From Roseibium denhamense (GTDB taxonomy: Bacteria > Pseudomonadota > Alphaproteobacteria > Rhizobiales > Stappiaceae): 64,000 nucleotides of DNA. The notes beneath the pieces are model-generated. The model was given only the letters and a program-made list of their open reading frames with translations. It was not told where the DNA came from and did no database searches. The stretch is from assembly GCF_009711415.1 (NCBI RefSeq), contig NZ_SMLZ01000114.1, positions 61,702-125,701 of the forward strand. The letters run 5' to 3'. Position 1 is the stretch's first letter. Every line of letters starts with the position of its first letter. Positions 7,897 through 22,147 of this stretch are shown in pieces. Both the position numbers and the translations under genes were made by a program.

Positions 7897-8008
7897 AGGA
7901 TATCGAAACCAAGCGAAGCCGTTCGCTCAACGTCTTGCTGGGATCGAAAAATCAAGCCTGAGGACAATCAACGGTTTGGGGAACGGGTATCCGGCAGCCG
8001 TCTCAGCA

Positions 8009-8785
8009 TTAATCATTCACACCGGATGCCTCCATCCAGTCGGCGCATACAGCTGCGATCTCCTCCCACCCCGGCTCCATAAACAGAAAATGGGCGTGGT
8101 CCGGAGCCAAATGAAACGTGCCTTTGTCGCCATATTGCGCGGCAATCCATTCGCCAACCTGATGACGGACCGCCCGGTCCTCTTCGCCGGACACGACCAA
8201 AACCGGACAGGTGACCTTGTCAAAGGCAACTTTCGTGGCCTGATTGTCATCAAACATCCAGAAAAACAGCTCGAACATCACCCGGCCGGATTCCGGTCCT
8301 AGCTGATCAAAAACAGCATGCTGCTCGGCTTCGCTGAGCTTGTTGAGCGCAAACGGCGCCATTAGATCGAAGTCGACCCGTAGCGGTTTTTCCCAGAATG
8401 GGCCCATTTGCATAAACGCCTTGGCAACAGCGCGCTCATCGTCTGTTTCCGGCAAAAGGCCCCAGGGGGCGTTGGGATTGATCAGGACAAGCCCCGAGGC
8501 AAGTCCACGGGCGGCAACCTGTTGCGCGATGGTTGCGGCGATGGCGTGCCCCAGCAAGATGGGCGGTTCATCAAGAGATGCGGCAAGCTTCGCAATGTCA
8601 TCGGTATAGTCGGCAACGCTTGTTTGGGCAAAATCCGGATTGGTTTCCGCAGCCGGGTCGCCGTCATGGAAGCGAAGGGTGGGGGTGTGGCAAATCCAGC
8701 CACGGTCCGTGAAAAATGTATGGTAACGTTCAAAGCTCCACGGACCGGCAAAGGCTCCGTGGATCAAGATGACATGCTTTGCCAT
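8009..8785 (-). CDS. Alpha/beta-hydrolase fold protein lacking the nucleophile serine
   Basis: 258-residue alpha/beta-hydrolase. The N-terminal H-G-A-F-A-G-P-W oxyanion region, the acid region S-G-E-E-D and the late H (D-H-A-H-F) are all in order. The nucleophile elbow, normally G-H-S-x-G, reads G-H-A-I-A: the codon at 8543-8545 is GCC (Ala81) instead of a Ser codon. Hydrolytic activity by the usual mechanism is therefore not expected, although the rest of the fold looks intact. It may be a binding protein, a pseudoenzyme, or use another residue. It is a single gene convergent with the transporter operon. The substrate is unknown. Confidence 0.85.
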   Translation of the reverse strand: MAKHVILIHGAFAGPWSFERYHTFFTDRGWICHTPTLRFHDGDPAAETNPDFAQTSVADYTDDIAKLAASLDEPPILLGHAIAATIAQQVAARGLASGLVLINPNAPWGLLPETDDERAVAKAFMQMGPFWEKPLRVDFDLMAPFALNKLSEAEQHAVFDQLGPESGRVMFELFFWMFDDNQATKVAFDKVTCPVLVVSGEEDRAVRHQVGEWIAAQYGDKGTFHLAPDHAHFLFMEPGWEEIAAVCADWMEASGVND

Positions 8786-8946
8786 TTATTTCCGTCCTCC
8801 CTCATTTGGTGAACGCTGCAATTCAGGGTCCACACTGTTGGCCCTGAGGGTCGCGTGCATATGGCCAAGATGCAAGGTTCCGCCGAATGCGGACCGCTCA
8901 TCCCGTCACCGCGATCAGCGCCACTTGGGGTACGGTCAGGGAGTGG

Positions 8947-8969
8947 ATCCCATGGTCAAGCCATGGGAT
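8947..8969. repeat. ATCCCATGG-TCAAG-CCATGGGAT palindrome
   Basis: A 9-bp perfect inverted repeat with a 5-base loop sits in the 8786-9050 gap, flanked by TGG and GAC. The pattern TGGATCCC...GGGATGAC is of the kind found as dispersed intergenic palindromes in alphaproteobacteria. The sequence shows no T-tract, so termination is not obvious. Confidence 0.5.
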
Positions 8970-9003
8970 GACTGAGTGCACGGTCACCATCGATCCAGCT
9001 GAT

Positions 9004-9037
9004 GTCCCCAAAGCGGCCCTAAGGCCGCTTTGGGGAC
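9004..9037 (-). terminator. 15-bp hairpin after acnA, possible terminator
   Basis: A perfect 15-bp stem (GTCCCCAAAGCGGCC at 9004-9018 with its complement at 9023-9037) and 4-base loop lies 14 bases beyond the acnA stop. There is no poly-U tract on either strand, so it may act as a transcript end-stabilising hairpin rather than a classical intrinsic terminator. Confidence 0.5.
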
Positions 9038-9050
9038 GTCATGAACAGGG

Positions 9051-11753
<2,703 letters not shown>

Positions 11754-12089
11754 GACGGGTGCTCTCCTTCACATCCGTGGCAGCCTCGGCGCGTCCTGCC
11801 GGGTGCCGGTCTACACAATTTTTGCAGGCGCTTTTGGAAAGAAAAGCCATCTCATCCCAAAAGGTTCCGCCATGGACATGAACAGAGCCTCTCGCCCGTT
11901 CCCGTCCTCACATTTCTTTGGCAGCGGTTTTACAAAATTCTGGCTATAATCGCCAGAGATCACACCAAGATGTAGGAAGGCGCGTCCCAATTTTCACCCG
12001 CGTCGCGCATAATCAGCTTTGCTGTAGGCTGGGCAAAAACCGAAAGAAACCGGGCGAAACAAATCCACTTCCAAGGGAACCGAAAAAGA

Positions 12090-12118
12090 TTGCATACCGT
12101 TGTATACTGAACTATGTA
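12090..12118 (+). promoter_or_regulatory. Candidate sigma-70 promoter for acnB
   Basis: TTGCAT (12090-12095), a 17-base spacer and TATGTA (12113-12118) lie about 86 bases before the acnB start. A separate TATAAT at 11945-11950 has no good -35 partner. The remaining part of the 11754-12203 gap between the divergent aconitase genes shows no gene; the acnA promoter must also lie here but I could not place it. Confidence 0.35.
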
Positions 12119-12203
12119 GTGCCCAGCGAGCTTCCCCGGCGAGCCATTGAATGCGCGCCCGGCATTGGAGCTCTTCCCATCACGACATGACGCCGGGGGT
12201 CCC

Positions 12204-14996
<2,793 letters not shown>

Positions 14997-15266
14997 GCGC
15001 CCTGAAAACTAGGCGAATAAGGCTGCGGCAATGCCGCTCGCTCTCACCTCAAGGGTTGGGAGCGGGTAGCTTTCGCAACCTTCATTCTTTTAGGACCTTT
15101 TTACTGGCTAACCTGTCGTTTTTATTAATCTTTTCCGCCTTAAAGAATTTGGCAACAGGGCAAAATAAACCCTTTTGCAAGACTGCTGCTGTATCGACTT
15201 CACACATGTTGAGCGGGTGTTTCCCGTTTTCTGCTGCTGATCTGGCTGCATGAGGAGTTGGCTGCT
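14997..15266. other. Intergenic region between acnB and a chemoreceptor gene
   Basis: 270 bases without a supportable gene. The 3' part (about 15085-15175) is distinctly AT-rich and probably holds the chemoreceptor promoter, but no clean -35/-10 or sigma-28 pair stands out. I see no clear terminator for acnB. Confidence 0.4.
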
Positions 15267-16946
15267 GTGTTGAAGAACATTTCCATCGTCAAAAAGATGC
15301 TTGGCGTCATTACCTTGCTGAGCATTGCAGCAGCCGGGACCGCCTGGTTTGCCCACAGCCAGCTCAACACGGTCGCAAATACATTCACCAGCGTCGGCGT
15401 GTCTGAGGAGGCAGCCCGCGAGGCCATGGATCTCAGGATCGATATCGTGGCCATTAGCCGGATGACCTACCAGCTTGCACTTGATGCTGAAAACGCCAAC
15501 GAATATCACGCGCAAAACAAACGCCGCAGTGATGAAATGCTTGGCCGCCTGCCGATCCTCGAAGCTGCTGCCGACGCCGAACAGAAGAAGCAGCTCAATG
15601 ACATCCGCGCTGCAATGATGTCCTACTTCGCAGATATCGATGCGATGATTAAGGTTGCCGAAAGCGACCCAGCCAATCCGGACGCCATTGCACAGGCTCT
15701 GGAAGTTGCACTTTCAGGGCAAAAGAACGTCACGGATACCGTGAAAGTCTACAGCACCTATTCAGCGGAAATGATGGCAAATGAGCGATCATCGGCCAGC
15801 ACCTCTGCTCAGGCCGCCGCTTTCAACCTCATCCTCATTTCCGCTTTGGCGATCGCTGTTTGTATCGGGCTCGGTGTCTGGATCTCCCGCTTCGGGATTG
15901 CAAGACCGATCAGCCGCATCGTCCACACTTTCAAGGAGCTCGCCAAAGGCAACCTAGAGGTGGAAATCGGCGAAACCGAACGGGCCGACGAAATCGGCGA
16001 CTTGGCGCGCACGGCCAGCTACTTCAGGGAACAATCGGTGAAAAGCGCCGAGCTGACGGAACAGGCCGAAATACGCAAGGCGGAGGCGGAAGCCGAACGC
16101 AGAGAAGGTCTGGACAAGATGGCAGCGCAGTTCGAAGACGCTGTCGGCAACATCGTCCAATCCGTTTCTGCCGCTGCGACCCAGCTGGAAACCTTTGCCC
16201 GCGAAATGTACGACACCGCGACGGTCACGTCCGAACGGTCGTCAACGGTTGCAACCACATCCGAGGAAGCCTCACACAATGTGGAAACGGTCGCCTCCGC
16301 GACGGAGGAACTAACAGCCTCCGTCCAGGAAATTTCCGGCCAGGTTGAACGTTCCAACCAGATCTCCGAGGAAGCTGCCCGCGATGCAGATTCAGCGGCC
16401 GGAAAGGTTCAGGGCCTCTCCAGTGCGGCCCAAAAAATCGGCGACATCGTCGAGCTGATTTCAGGCATTGCCGAACAGACCAACCTGCTTGCCTTGAATG
16501 CCACGATTGAAGCAGCCCGGGCCGGCGAAGCAGGCAAGGGCTTCGCGGTTGTTGCCGCGGAAGTGAAAGAGCTTGCAACGCAAACCGCCAAGGCGACTGA
16601 AGAAATTTCCGCCCAGATTACCGGCATCCAGTCTTCAACGAGCGAGTCCGCGACCGCAATCAACGGCGTTGCGGAAACCATCGGCCGCGTGAAGGAAATC
16701 AGCACCGCCGTTGCCGCCTCTGTGGAACAACAAGCCGCTGCAACTCAGGAAATCGCCTCCAACATTCAGCAGGCGGCCGCCGGAACAACGGAAGTGTCCC
16801 GGTCGATTGCCACGGTCACGGAAGCAGCCACAAAATCGAGCAGCACAGCAAGCCAGGTTCTCCAGGCTTCAGGGGACCTGGCGAAACAATCAGAGTTTCT
16901 TGAGAGCGAACTCCGCAAGTTCCTCTCTACGATTCGCGCTGCTTAA
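15267..16946 (+). CDS. Methyl-accepting chemotaxis protein
   Basis: 559-residue chemoreceptor: membrane helix 1 at about residues 12-32, a periplasmic helical sensor of about 150 residues, membrane helix 2 at about 188-208, a HAMP domain to about 262, then the cytoplasmic signalling hairpin. The conserved tip reads [19 protein letters not shown], followed by G-K-G-F-A-V-V-A. It would signal through CheA/CheW, none of which are encoded nearby. Start GTG 15267 has GAGGAG nine bases upstream; the TTG at 15258 abuts that site and is disfavoured. The ligand is unknown. Confidence 0.93.
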   Translation: MLKNISIVKKMLGVITLLSIAAAGTAWFAHSQLNTVANTFTSVGVSEEAAREAMDLRIDIVAISRMTYQLALDAENANEYHAQNKRRSDEMLGRLPILEAAADAEQKKQLNDIRAAMMSYFADIDAMIKVAESDPANPDAIAQALEVALSGQKNVTDTVKVYSTYSAEMMANERSSASTSAQAAAFNLILISALAIAVCIGLGVWISRFGIARPISRIVHTFKELAKGNLEVEIGETERADEIGDLARTASYFREQSVKSAELTEQAEIRKAEAEAERREGLDKMAAQFEDAVGNIVQSVSAAATQLETFAREMYDTATVTSERSSTVATTSEEASHNVETVASATEELTASVQEISGQVERSNQISEEAARDADSAAGKVQGLSSAAQKIGDIVELISGIAEQTNLLALNATIEAARAGEAGKGFAVVAAEVKELATQTAKATEEISAQITGIQSSTSESATAINGVAETIGRVKEISTAVAASVEQQAAATQEIASNIQQAAAGTTEVSRSIATVTEAATKSSSTASQVLQASGDLAKQSEFLESELRKFLSTIRAA

Positions 16947-16972
16947 CCGGACACAAGGCTATAAAGATCTGA

Positions 16973-17000
16973 ACACCCCGGCTAAACCCGGGGTGTTTTT
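16973..17000 (+). terminator. Intrinsic terminator after the chemoreceptor gene
   Basis: The 9-bp stem ACACCCCGG / CCGGGGTGT (16973-16981, 16988-16996) with a CTAAAC loop is followed directly by a T-run, 26 bases beyond the chemoreceptor stop. Confidence 0.9.
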
Positions 17001-17035
17001 GTGTCTGGGCGAATTGGGCTTGCATTTGACCGTCC

Positions 17036-17740
17036 TTGCCCCCTAACAACACACCAGCATGCCACCAACCTTGGAGCGCTCCCCTGAACCTCATCGCCGA
17101 CAAGTTAACGATCGATCGCGGCGGACGCCGGGTGTTTCAGGATTTGACGTTTTCGGTGGAGAGCGGGACGGCGCTGGTCGTAACCGGCGCAAATGGCATC
17201 GGCAAATCGTCTCTCTTGCGCACTCTTGCGGGCCTTGTGGCTCTAACGTCCGGAACAATCCGGCTTGACGGCGCAGACGAAGACAAGCCCCCCCATGAGT
17301 TCGCGCACTATTTCGGCCATCAGGATGCGGTCAAGCCCGCACTCAGCGTTCTTGAAAACCTCGGTTTCTGGCAGAGTTTTGCAGCTCCGGCGGAAGCCGA
17401 AAGCTACCTGGCGCAAACCATGACGCCGATTGGCGCGCTGGATCTGCTCGGCATCGGCCACACCGCTCACTTGCCAACGGCCTATTTGTCAGCCGGACAA
17501 AAGCGGCGCCTGTCACTGGCCCGGCTTCTGGTTACAGCCCGCCCCATTTGGCTGATGGATGAGCCTACATCGGCACTCGACAAGGCATCGGAGCAACAGC
17601 TGCTGGATCTTATGGACCGCCATCTGGCCGGCGGCGGTTTGATTGTCACCGCGACCCACACAAAGCTGGCATTGGCGCGGACCCAAGCCCTCCATCTCGA
17701 AGCCCAACCTGTGGCCGCCAGTATTGCGGAGGATGACTGA
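17036..17740 (+). CDS. ccmA: Heme exporter ATP-binding protein CcmA
   Basis: ATPase of the CcmABCD complex that releases holo-CcmE during c-type cytochrome maturation. Walker A G-A-N-G-I-G-K-S-S, signature L-S-A-G-Q-K-R-R and Walker B I-W-L-M-D-E-P are present, and the length (about 215-234 residues) fits. The start is uncertain. The open frame begins at TTG 17036, but the family N-terminus resembles L-N-L-I-A-D-K-L-T, which starts at a CTG codon at 17084; no ATG or GTG lies between. The TGA overlaps the ccmB ATG (17738-17742), so the two are translationally coupled. Confidence 0.92.
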   Translation: MPPNNTPACHQPWSAPLNLIADKLTIDRGGRRVFQDLTFSVESGTALVVTGANGIGKSSLLRTLAGLVALTSGTIRLDGADEDKPPHEFAHYFGHQDAVKPALSVLENLGFWQSFAAPAEAESYLAQTMTPIGALDLLGIGHTAHLPTAYLSAGQKRRLSLARLLVTARPIWLMDEPTSALDKASEQQLLDLMDRHLAGGGLIVTATHTKLALARTQALHLEAQPVAASIAEDD

Positions 17741-18411
17741 TGCGGAATTGGGCATTGGTTCTGTTTCAGCGGGACCTGCAGTTGTCGGTCAGGATCGGCG
17801 GCAGCGCGCTGGTCGGCGTTCTGTTTTTTCTTGCAGTTGTAACCGTCATCCCTTTCGGTATTGGCCCGGACCTCAATCTTCTGTCCCGCATTGGACCGGG
17901 TCTTTTGTGGATCGGAGCACTTCTTGCGACGCTTTTGGGCCTCGACAGATTGTTCCAGGCCGACCGGGATGATGGAACCCTCGATCTTATTTTGATGGCC
18001 GGCCGGCCGCTGGAAGTGGTGGTTCTGATCAAATGCCTTGCACACTGGGTTGGCACCGGATTGCCGCTGGTGGTTGCCGCCCCCTTTCTGGGGATCTTGC
18101 TCAATCTCGATCCGGTCGCGACTGCCGCTGTAACAGCTACCTTGTTCGCCGGCACCCCTGCCCTCACGTTGATCGGCGCGATCGGCGCGTCCCTGACGGT
18201 GACCTTGCGCAGGGGCGGGCTGCTGCTCGCCATCCTCGTCATTCCGCTCGCGGTTCCAACGCTGATTTTCGGCGTGAGTGCCACTGATGCGGCGGTGCGG
18301 GACCCAGTTCCGTTCATGACACCGTTTCTGATCCTGTGCGCTCTATCCCTGATTGCAGCAGTGGTCGGCCCGATTGCTTCGGCTGCGGCTCTCCGGTTTG
18401 CATCGGACTAA
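17740..18411 (+). CDS. ccmB: Heme exporter permease CcmB
   Basis: 223-residue membrane protein with six predicted helices and the F-Q-A-D-R-D-D-G-T-L-D-L cytoplasmic loop typical of CcmB (about residues 70-81). It partners CcmA, CcmC and CcmD in the cytochrome c maturation system I, in the cytoplasmic membrane. The ATG overlaps the ccmA stop. A 225-base gap (18412-18636) separates it from ccmC; that gap holds no gene I can support but may contain a second promoter. Confidence 0.95.
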   Translation: MRNWALVLFQRDLQLSVRIGGSALVGVLFFLAVVTVIPFGIGPDLNLLSRIGPGLLWIGALLATLLGLDRLFQADRDDGTLDLILMAGRPLEVVVLIKCLAHWVGTGLPLVVAAPFLGILLNLDPVATAAVTATLFAGTPALTLIGAIGASLTVTLRRGGLLLAILVIPLAVPTLIFGVSATDAAVRDPVPFMTPFLILCALSLIAAVVGPIASAAALRFASD

Positions 18412-18636
18412 ATCAGCAGACGATAAATCGAAAACGGTTTACCGCCTCGAGCTGATCGATTACTGCGCGTTCGGGCAGGATCGTGCGTTTCCCGGAAAAC
18501 GGGAAGAGGCCATCAGCGGGTTATCATCAGTTGTCTTTGGTATTGGATCTTTGATCCCGGCATTTGATACGCCGCAATGCATCCTGCGACGCAGAGATCC
18601 ATTGAAGCCCCAGCTACAGTGATTTAGAAGGGTTCC

Positions 18637-19401
18637 ATGGCATTTTGGGATTATGCAAATCCGACGCGGTTCTTGAGGCTGGTGCAGGTTGTTCTGCCCT
18701 GGCTCGCTGGACTGTGCGTCGGTCTGTTTGCTGTCGGACTTTACATGAGCTTTTTCGTGGCGCCGGAGGACTATCAGCAGGGCGACACGGTTCGGATCAT
18801 GTACATTCACGTACCTGCGGCCTGGCTTTGCATGATGTGTTATTCGGTCATGACGATTTCGTCCCTCGGCACCCTTGTGTGGAAACACCCGCTTGCGGAT
18901 GTTTCAGCTAAGGCCGCGGCCCCAATCGGTGCTGCTTTTACATTTATGGCGCTTGTCACAGGCTCGCTCTGGGGCAAACCGATGTGGGGCACTTATTGGG
19001 AATGGGATGCGCGCCTGACATCCGTCCTGGTGCTGTTCATTATGTATCTCGGACTGATGACCCTGTGGCGAACCATGGACGACCCGATCAAAGCTGGGAA
19101 AGCAGCGGCCGTTCTGACGCTGGTCGGCGCCCTCAATCTGCCAATCATCAAGTTTTCGGTAGACTGGTGGAACACTTTGCACCAGCCGGCAAGCGTGTTC
19201 CGGTTTGATGGACCTACCATTCACCCGGATATTTTGTGGCCGCTTTTGGTGATGGCGTTTGCTTTCACAACGCTCTTCTTCGTCTTGCACCTGATGGCCA
19301 TGCGCAATGAAGTTTTGCGCCGCCGTGTCCGGTCATTGCGTTTGCGCGCTGCCAGTGCCGCGCAGCCAGGCCCGGCCGCGGCCGCCCAGCCAGCGGAATA
19401 G
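18637..19401 (+). CDS. ccmC: Heme transporter / heme-handling protein CcmC
   Basis: 254-residue membrane protein of the heme-handling family with six helices. The tryptophan-rich periplasmic motif W-G-T-Y-W-E-W-D-A-R is at about residues 120-130, and the two expected histidines appear in Y-I-H-V-P-A-A-W and T-L-H-Q-P-A-S. It loads heme onto CcmE. The preceding AGAAGGG forms the ribosome site. The C-terminal tail is Ala/Pro-rich and not conserved. ccmD follows after 4 bases. Confidence 0.96.
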   Translation: MAFWDYANPTRFLRLVQVVLPWLAGLCVGLFAVGLYMSFFVAPEDYQQGDTVRIMYIHVPAAWLCMMCYSVMTISSLGTLVWKHPLADVSAKAAAPIGAAFTFMALVTGSLWGKPMWGTYWEWDARLTSVLVLFIMYLGLMTLWRTMDDPIKAGKAAAVLTLVGALNLPIIKFSVDWWNTLHQPASVFRFDGPTIHPDILWPLLVMAFAFTTLFFVLHLMAMRNEVLRRRVRSLRLRAASAAQPGPAAAAQPAE

Positions 19402-19405
19402 TCTC

Positions 19406-19579
19406 ATGGATCTTGGACCTCACGCTTCATTTATCCTTGCTTCTTATGGCTTATGTGTACTCACGGTTCTTGTGCTGTTCGCCTGGGTTTTCCTTGACAA
19501 GGCCGCCCAAGACAAAGCTCTGAGCGAGCTTGCTGCGCAGGGCGTCAAACGGGCACAGCCTAAAAAAGAGCGGAGCTAG
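19406..19579 (+). CDS. ccmD: Heme exporter small subunit CcmD
   Basis: 57-residue single-pass membrane protein. It begins M-D-L-G-P-H-A-S-F-I, close to the usual CcmD N-terminus, followed by one helix (about residues 10-30) and a charged C-terminal tail ending in K-K-E-R-S. CcmD is needed to release holo-CcmE from CcmABC. The start at 19406 is chosen from the family N-terminus; an open frame extends upstream into ccmC. ccmG follows after 3 bases, so the cluster is one operon. Confidence 0.9.
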   Translation: MDLGPHASFILASYGLCVLTVLVLFAWVFLDKAAQDKALSELAAQGVKRAQPKKERS

Positions 19580-19582
19580 GCA

Positions 19583-20191
19583 ATGAGTTCTGCAGATGAA
19601 GCCCGGGAGCCAGCCGGACGGAAACGGCAGTTTCCCCTGCTGGTATTGTTGCCGTTGATCGTCTTCGCAGCTTTGGCCGGGCTGTTTTTGTTTCAGCTAA
19701 CGCTCGGCAATGATCCGAGCAAAATTCCTTCCGCGCTCATAGACAAGCCTGCGCCTGATCTTTCACTCCCGCCCGTTGACGGTATTGTCCGCAACGGCCA
19801 GCCCGTAGCCGGTTTCGGAAAGGCGGACCTTCTCGGCAATATAAGCGTGGTCAATGTCTTTGCTTCGTGGTGCGTACCCTGCCGGCAGGAACATCCGCTT
19901 CTGGAGGATCTGGTTGAACGTGTCGATGGCATTCAACTTATCGGTATCAACTACAAGGACAAGCCGGAGAATGCGCGCCGCTTTCTGGGCAGTCTTGGTA
20001 ACCCCTACCGTTTGATCGGCGCGGATGACGCAGGACGCGCTGCCATAGACTGGGGCGTATATGGCGTGCCTGAGACCTTCATCGTCGATCGTGAGGGCGT
20101 CATACGCTACAAGTTCATCGGTCCGCTGGACCCGGAGAGCTACCGGTCAGTTTTCTTGCCCGAACTCGAAAAGATACGCTCCGGCGGATAG
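19583..20191 (+). CDS. ccmG: Thiol:disulfide interchange protein CcmG/DsbE
   Basis: 202-residue membrane-anchored periplasmic thioredoxin. One N-terminal helix spans about residues 18-40, then a thioredoxin fold with active site W-C-V-P-C at about residues 94-98 and the cis-proline region G-V-P-E-T-F. It reduces apocytochrome c (or CcmH) before heme attachment. As last gene of ccmABCDG it marks the usual alphaproteobacterial partial cluster; ccmE, ccmF and ccmH must be elsewhere in the genome. Confidence 0.95.
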   Translation: MSSADEAREPAGRKRQFPLLVLLPLIVFAALAGLFLFQLTLGNDPSKIPSALIDKPAPDLSLPPVDGIVRNGQPVAGFGKADLLGNISVVNVFASWCVPCRQEHPLLEDLVERVDGIQLIGINYKDKPENARRFLGSLGNPYRLIGADDAGRAAIDWGVYGVPETFIVDREGVIRYKFIGPLDPESYRSVFLPELEKIRSGG

Positions 20192-20335
20192 GAACCCGGA
20201 CTTCATTCTGGATCCTAAGACAACCTCACACTGTTGTAAAATACACGCGAGACAGCTGATGTCACCGGCTCGTGACTCGCATGTTGATAGTCCCGGTCCT
20301 ATCTTAAGCTCCAACAAGAACAGGAAGCGAGCCAA

Positions 20336-21109
20336 ATGGTGGGACCGTCTGTCCGGGGCATAAATACAGCACTCCGGGCCATAATCTTTGTATTCTCCGG
20401 TTTTATTGCATCAGGTGCAATCGTCACTGGCGCGGCAGCTCAGCCGGCAAAGGTCATTGAGCTTTTCACGAGCCAAGGTTGCTCTTCATGCCCCCCGGCT
20501 GATGCCCTTGCCGAGCGGCTGGTTGCCGAAGACAAGGACGTTCTTACCTTGCTGATGCCTGTTGATTATTGGGACTACCTTGGCTGGAAGGACACACTGG
20601 CAAACCCGGTCTATTCGCAACGCCAGCGCGCGTATGCAGTGCGCCGCGGGGACCGGTCCGTCTATACGCCTCAGATGGTTATCAATGGCGGTGAGCACGT
20701 CATCGGGAGCCGCGAGAAGGATGTGCGGGCCGCATTGAAACGCGCCGATCCGTTTACATCTTCTGTCAGCTTGAAAATCTCTGACATGACTGTGGAAGCG
20801 ACCGTTGAAGGCGCCTTGCCCGACGGCGCGAAAATGGCGACGGTTTATTTTCTAAGGATCGAAGAAGAGGTTTCGGTTGAGATCGGGCGCGGTGAAAACG
20901 CTGGCCGGCAAATCCGCTACGTCAACGTTGTCCGGGATCTCCAGCCTATGGGCATGTGGTCCGGCGGCACGGAAACATTCCGTATGCCGAAGTCGAAACT
21001 GATGAATGCAGGCAATGCCAGATGCGCAATTCTCGTCCAGATTGAAGACACTGACGGACCCGGGCGGGTTGTCGGCGCTGCAGTCATGGATTGGCGCAAG
21101 GGGTTCTAA
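20336..21109 (+). CDS. DUF1223 thioredoxin-like secreted protein
   Basis: 257-residue protein with an N-terminal hydrophobic segment (about residues 13-35, probable signal peptide ending A-A-A-Q) and a DUF1223 domain. The family's C-S-S-C motif (F-T-S-Q-G-C-S-S-C-P-P-A-D, about residues 44-56) and the V-Y-T-P-Q-M-V-I-N-G motif are both visible. The fold is thioredoxin/glutaredoxin-like and a redox role in the envelope is likely but unproven. It follows ccmG by 144 bases and may be independent. Confidence 0.88.
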   Translation: MVGPSVRGINTALRAIIFVFSGFIASGAIVTGAAAQPAKVIELFTSQGCSSCPPADALAERLVAEDKDVLTLLMPVDYWDYLGWKDTLANPVYSQRQRAYAVRRGDRSVYTPQMVINGGEHVIGSREKDVRAALKRADPFTSSVSLKISDMTVEATVEGALPDGAKMATVYFLRIEEEVSVEIGRGENAGRQIRYVNVVRDLQPMGMWSGGTETFRMPKSKLMNAGNARCAILVQIEDTDGPGRVVGAAVMDWRKGF

Positions 21110-21189
21110 GGCTACCCGACAGGTCATAGAAAACCGGAACGCTTCTCCAGAAAGGGTTGTTTTAGATCCAGAAACTGATACCCCTTGCC

Positions 21190-21212
21190 CCGGCCCGCTT
21201 TGGCGGGCCTCG
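21190..21212 (+). terminator. Weak hairpin terminator candidate
   Basis: The 7-bp stem GGCCCGC-TTTG-GCGGGCC (21192-21209) lies between DUF1223 and the CDF gene, followed by TCGGTGTT with only a loose T-rich tail. It is about 80 bases past the DUF1223 stop. Confidence 0.45.
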
Positions 21213-21234
21213 GTGTTGTCAAGGGAACGACCGC

Positions 21235-22122
21235 ATGAGTCTCCGGCTTCGGATTGCCGCTGCCAGCATAGCGGTTGGCGTATTGGTTTTTGGTCTGAAA
21301 CTGGGCGCCTACTGGTTTACCGGGTCGGCTGCACTTTTCTCAGATGCTCTGGAAACCCTGGTCAATATCGTTTCCTCAATCGCCACCCTTGCGGCAGTCT
21401 GGTTCGCGGCCAAACCTGCCGACAGCAATCACCCCTACGGACATGATAAGGCGGAGTATTTCGCAGCTGTTCTGGTTGGCGTGATGGTCGTCCTTGCGGC
21501 ACTTGCGATCTTCCGGGCGGCATGGGAGGGCTTCACCAACCCGAATGGGCCTGACTATGCGCTCGAAGGCATCGCCATGAACGCAGCTGCCGGGCTCATC
21601 AATGGCTTTTGGGCAGCTTACCTGATCCGGTTTGGCCGAACGGCCCGCTCACCGGCCCTGATCGCGGATGGCAAGCATCTCTTCACGGATGTCATCACGT
21701 CCGCAGGTGTGCTGCTTGGTGTTGTTCTTGTTCTCCTGACCGGCTGGACGCTCCTTGATCCGCTGCTTGCCGCTCTGGTCGGTGTTGCGGTGCTCTGGTC
21801 CGGTTGGGGCCTAATGAAAGAATCCATCGGCGGCTTGATGGATGAAGCAGCCTCAGCGGAAGTTCTTGAAAAGATACGTGTTTTGATTTCCGAACATGGT
21901 GAAGGCGCATTGGAAGCCCATGACCTGCGCACACGGATCGCCGGTAAAGTCACGTTCATCGACTTTCATCTCGTCGTACCGGGAAGCATGCCGGTTGAGG
22001 ATGCTCACGACATCTGCGACCGGATCGAAGAAGCGATCCGGGACGATGTTGATGGGGCGAAAATCACCATTCACGTAGAGCCGGAACACAAGGCCAAGCA
22101 TTCAGGCATCGTTGTTATCTAA
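21235..22122 (+). CDS. Cation diffusion facilitator (CDF) family metal exporter
   Basis: 295-residue CDF protein with six membrane helices in the first about 200 residues and a cytoplasmic ferredoxin-like C-terminal domain. The loop H-P-Y-G-H-D-K-A-E-Y-F is present and the helix 5 metal site H-x3-D appears in H-L-F-T-D. In helix 2, where FieF/YiiP has D-x3-D, this protein reads E-T-L-V-N, so the metal selectivity may differ from the Fe/Zn model. It acts as a proton-coupled exporter from the cytoplasm. The next gene starts 25 bases later and could be cotranscribed. Confidence 0.92.
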   Translation: MSLRLRIAAASIAVGVLVFGLKLGAYWFTGSAALFSDALETLVNIVSSIATLAAVWFAAKPADSNHPYGHDKAEYFAAVLVGVMVVLAALAIFRAAWEGFTNPNGPDYALEGIAMNAAAGLINGFWAAYLIRFGRTARSPALIADGKHLFTDVITSAGVLLGVVLVLLTGWTLLDPLLAALVGVAVLWSGWGLMKESIGGLMDEAASAEVLEKIRVLISEHGEGALEAHDLRTRIAGKVTFIDFHLVVPGSMPVEDAHDICDRIEEAIRDDVDGAKITIHVEPEHKAKHSGIVVI

Positions 22123-22147
22123 GATCTTTGTCCTTAAAGGGTCCGTT

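Noticed and set aside
17036..20191. A complete cytochrome c maturation locus
   Set aside because: Only ccmA, B, C, D and G are present; ccmE, F and H are not in the window.
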